DNA of 64,000 nucleotides. Source: Marchantia polymorpha subsp. ruderalis (Eukaryota; Streptophyta; Marchantiopsida; Marchantiales; Marchantiaceae). The stretch's first letter is position 1. The number at the start of each line of letters is the position of its first letter. Of this stretch, positions 57,684 to 64,000 are shown piece by piece. The notes under the pieces were generated by a model. It was not told where the DNA came from. It saw only the letters and a list, made by a program, of their open reading frames with translations, and made no database searches. The translations under genes were made by a program, and so were the position numbers. The stretch covers positions 21,043,501-21,107,500 of the forward strand of contig AP031355.1 in the NCBI GenBank assembly GCA_037833965.1, read 5' to 3'.

Positions 57684-59168
57684 TGTGGTAACCCACTTTT
57701 TGTTTTTTATCGGAACTAAAACATTTTTGAATAGTAAGTACCGCGTCAGTAGCTGTAAATAGTAATCGGTACGCGAAACCAGAGGATCGAGGACAGTCAA
57801 GGGGTTTTGGGCTTAGGCCACAGTGGGACGCTTGGGACGGAACGGGCGGTTCATGCTGCAGGATCCGCTTCGAGCACCTTCGGCGGTAGATCACTCATAA
57901 CTTTCTCAATTCGTAACGCTTTGAGTTGCTTAGGGTTTCGTTGGAAAGAGCTTGACGCGCTGGTTCTAACAAGCCCAAGAACTTGTGAAACGGATGAGAG
58001 ATCACTGAGTTATGAGTGTCGGAAGTTACTGATGGGGGGAGCCTTCGGCGGTAGAGCGACTTTGGCGGTACGCCTTCGGCGGAAGAACCGCCGGAAGATG
58101 CGCCTTGGGCGGTAGACGCCTTCGGTCAACGCCTTCGGGTCAACGCCTTCGGCGATGCGGGAGAGTGCATTCGGCGGAAGAGTGAATCCCTCATAACTTT
58201 CTCAATTCGCAACGCCTCGACTTGGTTAGGGTCTCGTTGGAAAGAGCTCGACGCGCTGATTCTAACGAGCCCAAGAACGCCACGAAAGGAGGAGAATTCC
58301 GGGAGTTATGAAGGTCGCAAGATACTTAGCTTTCCGCCTGCGCACAGGCGAAGAAAGTTTTGTCCTATGCGCGGACGAAGGAAGTTCGCCTGCGCACAGG
58401 CGTTCGCCTGTGCACAGGCGCTTCGGCGTCGGCGGGAAATCCGCCTTGGGCCCTAGAAATGCGCCTTGTGAGGTAGAAAGTGTACGGCGCCTTCTGCGCC
58501 AGCTCAGCGCCGCGGACGGACAGGTCAGCGCAGCGGACGGACAGCTCAGCGCCGCGGACGGACTGTGGATAGGCGAACGCCTTCGGCGGAAGAGTAAAAC
58601 CGAGATAACTTTCTCAATTCTTAGCGGTTTGACTTGATTCGGGTCTCGTTGAAAAGAACTCGACGAGCTGGTTCCAACGAAACCAAGATCTCTTGAAACG
58701 GATAAGGCGTCAATGAGTTATGAGCGTCGAAAGCGGCTGTCATGGTTAGGCGTGAGGCCTTCGGCGTTAACAGTTAGAGGGGCCTTCGGCCCAAGGCGGC
58801 CTGCGAGTAGGCGGCTTGCGTGTAGGACGCGTGGGACCCACAGTCCTCGGATTTTGGAGAAGGAATTTTGGCCTAGGTTCAGAGATCTTGCGGGGCCCAT
58901 ATCTTTGCGATGGACGGTCGGATGGATTTGAAATTTTGTGGGGCCGTTGATCTCGGCCGGCCACGCCTGCCTGCAAATTTTCAGCCTCAGATCTTGGGTG
59001 GGAAGGCGCTGGCGGCTCTGTACAGTAGGCTTAGGATTCAGATTTAGGGTTAGGGTTAGATTTAGGTTGTAAGTTAGAGGGGAAGGCAGCCGCCGACTCC
59101 TCAGGTGTAGGATCTGTTGCGGCTCGCACCATGGCAGTGCAGTGTAGTGTTAGTTAGGATTTAGAAGG

Positions 59169-59197
59169 TATAAAATAGTTCCAGGCGTTTTGCCTGG
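59169..59197 (+). promoter_or_regulatory. GL13 LTR TATA box and CCAGGC-type hairpin
   Basis: TATAAAA at 59169-59175 is followed by CCAGGC-GTTTT-GCCTGG at 59181-59197. Confidence 0.6.
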
Positions 59198-60923
59198 GGT
59201 TCTTTCCCATCAGAAGTGCAGATCAGGAACCCATTTCCTTTGCGTGTTTGTGTCCTTGAGTTCTGTCACCACGCATGAGGAGTTACAACTTAGCGTTCCG
59301 CATTTTGTAGCTGAAGGCCTTCGGCCGAATGTTCAGAGCTAGTCCATTGGTTAGAGACTTGAGTAGTTCGGATCTGCACCTGCGGGTGACCGCCGATGCT
59401 CAGAGCCAATGACTAGTTAGATACTTGAACAGTTTCGCCCCTACACCTTCGAGTGTTTCTTTCTGATTGTACTCCCTTGGGATTTTTCCCCTGAATGCCA
59501 AAGTGAAGTTTTGCTACTTCGTGTAAGCCTTGGTTGTAAATTCAGGTTACGCTGCAGCAGGTGCCTTGAGGGTAACCCCTGTAGTATTTCTGGGAATGAC
59601 AAGTGCCTGAGAATTCAAACTCTTCAATAGACTGTTGTTGTGTTACTGGAATGTTTCACAGTGAGTCCTTCAGTGCGGACCTGTGTTCTCTGCGCGTTTT
59701 GTGAGTTGAGAGTGTTGTTCACCACGTAGGAGTGACTTCGATCCGAAGTAGGTACTCCAAACCGGGTTTCCTACACTAGCAGCAAGCTAGTGGAAGCGTT
59801 GTAAAAGCCAGAGTTGGAAGTCACTACCCGCAGCTTCGCTGAGTGTACTCTTGAGAGACTTCCCCCCTGAAATCTTGAGTAGAGGTCCTAACGGATCTCT
59901 GGGTTGTGTTTCTGTAGTTTCAGGTGTGTGTGTGTGTGTGTGTGTGTACGCTGCACTGTGCGACCTCCGAGTGCGCTCCGAGTGGACACTTGCAGTATTT
60001 CTGGGAGTGACAGTTGCCTGAGAATTCAAACTCATCAATAGTCTGTTAAACGTGACACTTTGTACCCTGTGTGTTCCTCTGTCCCTGTGGGTTCGACTTT
60101 TCTACCACTATATTGCAGTTTTAGCCTTTAGTGGGTTATTACAGGGTTCGACCTTTCTACCACTATATTGCAGTTTTAGCCTTTAGTGGGTTATTACAAG
60201 ACTCCTGCCTCCACGCCACCAGCCCAACAGAGTGCGGGAAGGGAAACATTCGCAGCGCGAGTGCCGCGGAAGCGGAGATGGAAGGAAGAAGCAGAGAAGG
60301 GTCAACATCGAGAGTCGGCTACTCTCAAACGGAAGCGGCCACTGGAGGAGCTGTGCAGTCGGCCGAAGCAGAAAGCACGCAGGCTTGTATTGCCTGCAAG
60401 TAGCGCGGAGACAGGACGTGCCGCCGGAGAGAAGGAGACACCATCCTCGGAGGAGGATGGGAACACGCGGACGGCAGAGGGGTCAGCGGACCTCCCTACG
60501 CCGAAGGCACGGACGCCTTCGGCGGAAGCAAGAAGGCCTTCGGGTCAAGAGAGACGACACGCGGCACCAAGGAATGTGCCGACAACGGATAGGAGTTCCG
60601 CACGAGCACCGTACGCGAACTCGCCTTGGGGGCTGGGGCCTTCGGCTCGACCGCCTTCGGCACAGCAGAAGAAGGGAAAGGAGCCGGCGGAAGATCCGCC
60701 TTCGGCGCAAGGGCCTTCGGGCCAAGGAGTTGCGAGTAGGGAGCCGGCGGAGAAGGCGCCTTCGGCGGTAAGTCCGCCGGAAGGTGCGCCTTCAGCTCAA
60801 GGGCCTTCGGGCCAAGGGACTTCAGGCGAGCCGCCTTCGGCGGAGGCACCTTCGGAGCAGGACCTATCGAAGGAGCAGGACCTAACGGAGGAGCGGACTA
60901 ATAGTAGGAAGGAAGAAACACGT

Positions 60924-62502
60924 TGTAATAACCCACTAAAGGCTAAAACTGCAATATAGTGGTAGAAAGGTCGAACCCACAGGGACAGAGGAACACACAG
61001 GGTACAAAGTGTCACGTTTAACAGACTATTGAGGAGTTTGAATTCTCAGGCAACTGTCACTCCCAGAAATACTGCAAGTGTCCACTCGGAGCGCACTCGG
61101 AGGTCGCACAGTGCAGCGTAACACACACACACACACACACACCTGAAACTACAGAAACACAACCCAGAGATCCGTTAGGACCTCTACTTCAAGATTTCAG
61201 GGGGAAAGTCTCTCAAGAGTACACTCAGCGAAGCTGCGGGTAGTGACTTCCAACTCCGGCTTTTACAACGCTTCCACTAGCTTGCTGCTAGCGTAGGAAA
61301 CCCGGTTTGGACTGCCTACTTCGGATCGAAGTCACTCATACGCGGTGAACAACACTCTCAACTCACAAAACGCGCAGAGAACACAGGTCCGCACTGAAGG
61401 ACTCACTATGAAACATTCCAGTAACACAACAACAGTCTATTGAAGAGTTTGAATTCTCAGGCACTTGTCATTCCCAGAAATACTACAGGGGTTACCCTCA
61501 AGGCACCTGCTGCAGCGTAACCTGAATTTACAACCAAGGCTTACACGAAGTAGCAAAACTTCACTTTGGCATTCAGGGGAAAAATCCCAAGGAGTACAAT
61601 CAGAAAGAAACACTCGAAGGTGTAGGGGCGAAACTGTTCAAGTATCTAACTAGTCACTGGCTCTGAGCATCGGCAGTCACCCGCAGGTGCAGATCCGAAC
61701 TACTCAAGTCTCTAACCAATGGACTAGCTCTGAACATTCGGCCGAAGGCCTTCGGCTACAAAATGCGGAACGCTAAGTTGTAACTCCTCGTGCGTGGTGA
61801 CAGAACTTAAGGACACAAACACGCAAAGGAAATGGGTTCCTGATCTATACTTCTGATGGGAAAGAACCCCAGGCAAAACGCCTGGAACTATTTTATACCT
61901 TCTAAGTCCTACCTAGCACTACACTGCACTACGCTACACGCCCGCACGGAACCACGCTACACTACACTCCGCGGAACCTGTACTACGTCTCCTGCGCGGC
62001 CGACTGCCGCGCACTAACTCCCTACCCTGCCACTCTTCCGCGTAGGCGGAATTCGCGCCGGTGGCGAACTCCTTCCGCCTTAGGCGACCGCCTCCGTTTC
62101 TTCCAATAGCGATAACTCCCGAAGTCCTCATCCGTTCCAAGCGTTCTTGGGCTCGTTAGAATCAGCGCGTCGAGCTCTTTCCAACGGGACCCTAATTTGG
62201 TCAAGGCGCCCGAGGGTTGACCTAATTATGGAGGGTTTCCCTACAGCCGCGGACGCAACCTCCGAAGGCGGGTTTTGCGCCTTGCGCCGTAGAGATCCTA
62301 ACTGCAGAGCTCGCAGGGAGGGTGGTGCCTGTCCTTACTGCGGCACCCCAAATCCCAGATTCTACAAGATCCCTCGAGAATCCCCGCGATCTTCCGGATT
62401 CCCTCTGTTTTGATGTACCGAAGGCTATTTACAATGCTGCCAGGGTACAGTTTTCCAAAAATGTTTTAATTTCCTCAAAATTGCCAAAAGTGGGGTACCA
62501 CG
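60924..62502 (-). mobile_element. GL14 solo LTR with most of U3 deleted (1579 bp)
   Basis: Starts TGTAATAACCCAC (60924) and ends GTGGGGTACCACG (62502), the last base differing from the family's A. The duplication CACGT is exact at 60919-60923 and 62503-62507. It retains R-U5, the hairpin and TATA box. It then has only the last codons of the U3 ORF (RPRRRRSTGSAECSVAWFRAGV, around 61934-62035) fused to leader sequence at about 62036. The N-terminal domain and middle are gone. Confidence 0.85.
61869..61897 (-). promoter_or_regulatory. GL14 LTR TATA box and CCAGGC-type hairpin
   Basis: Minus-strand TATAAAA (61891-61897) is followed by CCAGGC-GTTTT-GCCTGG (61869-61885). Confidence 0.6.
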
Positions 62503-63045
62503 CACGTGTGCGCGCTGCACAATTGCAATCCGCACAAACACCTTCCGCACGAACGCCTTCGGCGGTGGACGCTTTCGGCGATGCGGAGTTGGTAGAAGCC
62601 AGACAGGCGAGCGGTGCGAGTTTGGCACAACCAAAATCTCCCACCGCCTTAGACATTATGGCCGGAAGCAGGAAGGAACTGTTGCCACTGCTGCCTCATG
62701 GCAGCAGTGGCAACAGTGGCCGCAGACGACGCAGACACTACGAAGCCCCACTCACGAGAGTCGTTAGAGAATTCAGTGACGACCGAAATCCTCAATTTGG
62801 AGGATGACGAGGGAGGAGAGACGGAATCGGGATCGGGATCGAGCGAGGAGGAGGAACAATCGGTGGCAGGCACGCCGACGGCGGCACTCTGCGAGCAGGT
62901 GGTACCTCTGTTGAGGTATCTCGATCGCAAGGTGACGAAGTATGCAGACCCCCCCCCCCAGCCTGGGTCCTACGTCGAGTTAGTGCGTAGGCAGACTCGC
63001 ACTAAAGTCCGCACCAGCAAGTTGTTGGCACGTCTGGATGGGGAC

Positions 63046-64000
63046 TGTGGTACCCCACTTTTGGTATTTTTGAGGAAATTAAAACATTTTTGGAAAACTG
63101 TACCGCGGCAGCAGTGTAAATAGCCTTCGGTGCATCAAAATAGAGTGAAATTGGAAGATCGCAGAGATTCTCAAGAGAACTCGTAGAATCCAGGAGTCCG
63201 GTGCAACGTTGGGGACGGACACCACCCTACATGCGGGCTCTGAAGGAATAACCCCTTCGGCGCAAGGCGCAAAATCCGCCTTCGGCGCTGCGCCTTCGAC
63301 GCTAGAGGAATCCTTCAGAACTTGAGGAATTCCCAAACGCCTTGACTTGGTTAGGGTTTCGTTGGAAAGAACTCGACGCGCTGATTCTAACGAGCCCAAG
63401 AACGCCATGAACGGATGAGGACTCCGGGAGTTATGAAGGTCGCAAGATACTCAGCTTCTCGCCTACGAGTAGGCGAGGAAAGTTTGTCCTATGCGCGGAC
63501 GAAGGCAGTTCGCCTACGCGTAGGCGAAATAGGGTTTGACGTTGGCGCGATGTCCGCCGCGAATCTCGCCTATGCGTAGGCGAGGAAACCTCTGCCCAGG
63601 CGAACGAGCGAAGTTCGCCTACGCACAGGCGCTTCGGCGTCGGCGGGAAATCCGCCTTCGGCCCTAGAAATGCTCCTTCGGGGTTAGAAATTGTACGGCG
63701 CCTTCCGCGCCAGCGCAGCAACGCGGACGGGCGAGGACCCACCTGAGTGGTAAAAATCCTTACGGACCGTACGGACTGTACGGACGGAACGGATGAGTGC
63801 GCCTCCGGTCGGACGGAGTAACGGCGACAAGAGCGCCGACGGAGAGGCGAGAAATGGACAGACTAGACGGAACATGTTGACCGCGGTCAACGCCTTCGGC
63901 GCCAGCGCAGCAGCGCGGACGGAATTCGCCTACGCGTAGGCGAGCGCCTACGCTTAGGCAGATGAAGTTCCGCGCCGGCGAAGATTCCGCCGGGGATTCC
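63046..64000 (+). mobile_element. GL15 giant-LTR leader, runs off window
   Basis: Starts TGTGGTACCCCAC at 63046, next to GGGAC inside the GL11 ORF. The first 955 bp match the leader of the GL8/GL12 type and contain CGCCTACGCGTAGGCG palindromes in place of many of the CGCCTGTGCACAGGCG ones. No ORF has begun by the window end. Confidence 0.78.

Larger units (their letters stand above)
57368..60143 (+). mobile_element. GL13: internally deleted GL element with PPT and 3' LTR
   Basis: Flanked by the exact duplication GGGTT (57363-57367 and 60144-60148). It starts with only the first nine LTR bases (TGTGGTAAC), then filler made of GTGGGTTT units and a second GTGGGTTTGTGGTAAC junction copy. A gag fragment, a short tail of internal sequence, a polypurine tract and a complete short LTR (57684-60143, 2460 bp) follow. 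The 5' LTR, primer-binding site and nearly all of gag-pol are missing. Confidence 0.85.
52129..60198 (+). mobile_element. GL12 solo giant LTR (5.29 kb without GL13), ORF-bearing
   Basis: TGTGGTACCCCAC (52129) to GTGGGTTATTACA (60198) with the exact duplication AGACT at 52124-52128 and 60199-60203. Without GL13 and its duplication it is about as long as GL5. It holds a leader, the subfamily B ORF, TATA box, hairpin and R-U5. GL13 is inserted 55 bp before its right end. Confidence 0.9.
51157..63045 (+). pseudogene. U3-encoded long ORF of GL11 (subfamily C), split by two nested LTRs and cut by a third
   Basis: Coding pieces are 51157-52128, 60204-60923 and 62508-63045. The joins across GL12 (EET to PAST) and GL14 (ETR to VRAAQ) keep frame. 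The N-terminus (MATMKSCEPRAYNSFLNLRF) and domain (LDFLIWGWNYVCQNMVREW; GAPIHWSRILWKITRQHAFE) differ from subfamilies A and B. A TAG at 51574-51576 follows MVREW where GL5 has Leu. The middle has PSA/AEG repeats. A frameshift near 62670 precedes ESLENSVTTEILNLEDDEGG and LLRYLDRKVTKYADP. A C8 run at 62950-62957 lies within it. The coiled coil is cut by GL15. Function unknown. Confidence 0.7.
50092..64000 (+). mobile_element. GL11 giant LTR, thrice interrupted, runs off window
   Basis: Starts TGTGGTAACCCAC at 50092 next to CGACT. Its pieces are 50092-52128, 60199-60923 and 62503-63045 (each later piece starting with a target duplication), separated by GL12, GL14 and GL15. Its U3 ORF is rejoined in frame across GL12 and GL14. 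R-U5 and the end are outside the window. Confidence 0.82.

Overview
The window looks like nuclear DNA of a land plant. It holds a class III peroxidase with the classic four-exon layout, plant-type Ty3/gypsy retrotransposons primed by tRNA-Asp and initiator tRNA-Met, and short plant telomere-like CCCTAAA runs. The lineage cannot be fixed from sequence alone; a non-seed land plant is possible but unproven. GC-rich retrotransposon blocks (about 1-20 kb, 21-26 kb, 28.9-35.5 kb, 48.6-64 kb) surround AT-rich single-copy-looking DNA (35.5-48.6 kb).

Most of the window is one retrotransposon family, called GL here (giant LTR). Its LTRs run from TGTGGTA(A/C)CCCAC to GTGGGTTATTACA. Six copies are flanked by exact 5-bp target-site duplications: CTCCC, AAACT, TCTAA, AGAAG, AGACT and GGGTT; a seventh (CACGT) has one changed terminal base. 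GL1 has, on the minus strand, an LTR, a tRNA-Asp primer-binding site and a gag with three CCHC knuckles. GL13 keeps a polypurine tract and a 3' LTR. These features identify the repeats as LTRs of a Ty3/gypsy-like element. Several LTRs are unusually long (about 4.85 and 5.29 kb) and carry, upstream of the LTR TATA box, a sense ORF of about 950-1040 codons. Its product has a conserved N-terminal domain, a proline/serine/alanine-rich middle and a long coiled coil. Other LTRs (1.6-2.7 kb) lack the ORF. An accessory protein encoded in U3 is the most unusual system in the window.

Layout. 1-9124: GL1, minus strand, with GL2 nested in its LTR. 9130-11863: GL3. 11864-12571: an old decayed GL LTR (GL4). 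12607-20018: GL5, whose long ORF is split by GL6. 20019-21131: AT-rich spacer. 21132-25972: GL7. 26231-28859: a different gypsy-like element with a 355-bp LTR, a U3 array of ACGT motifs, and a broken gag and protease. 28860-35498: GL8 and GL9, truncated and abutting in opposite orientation. 35499-48620: host DNA with a small secreted cysteine-rich protein gene (minus), a peroxidase pseudogene, a long foldback hairpin and an intact-looking peroxidase gene (plus). 48621-64000: a four-deep nest in which GL10 is interrupted by GL11, GL11 by GL12, GL14 and GL15, and GL12 by GL13.

The two host genes show no evident functional link. The retroelement genes are mostly broken by nonsense codons, frameshifts or nested insertions. 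The GL5 ORF reads through without stops once GL6 is set aside, and the GL8 ORF is open until it is truncated.
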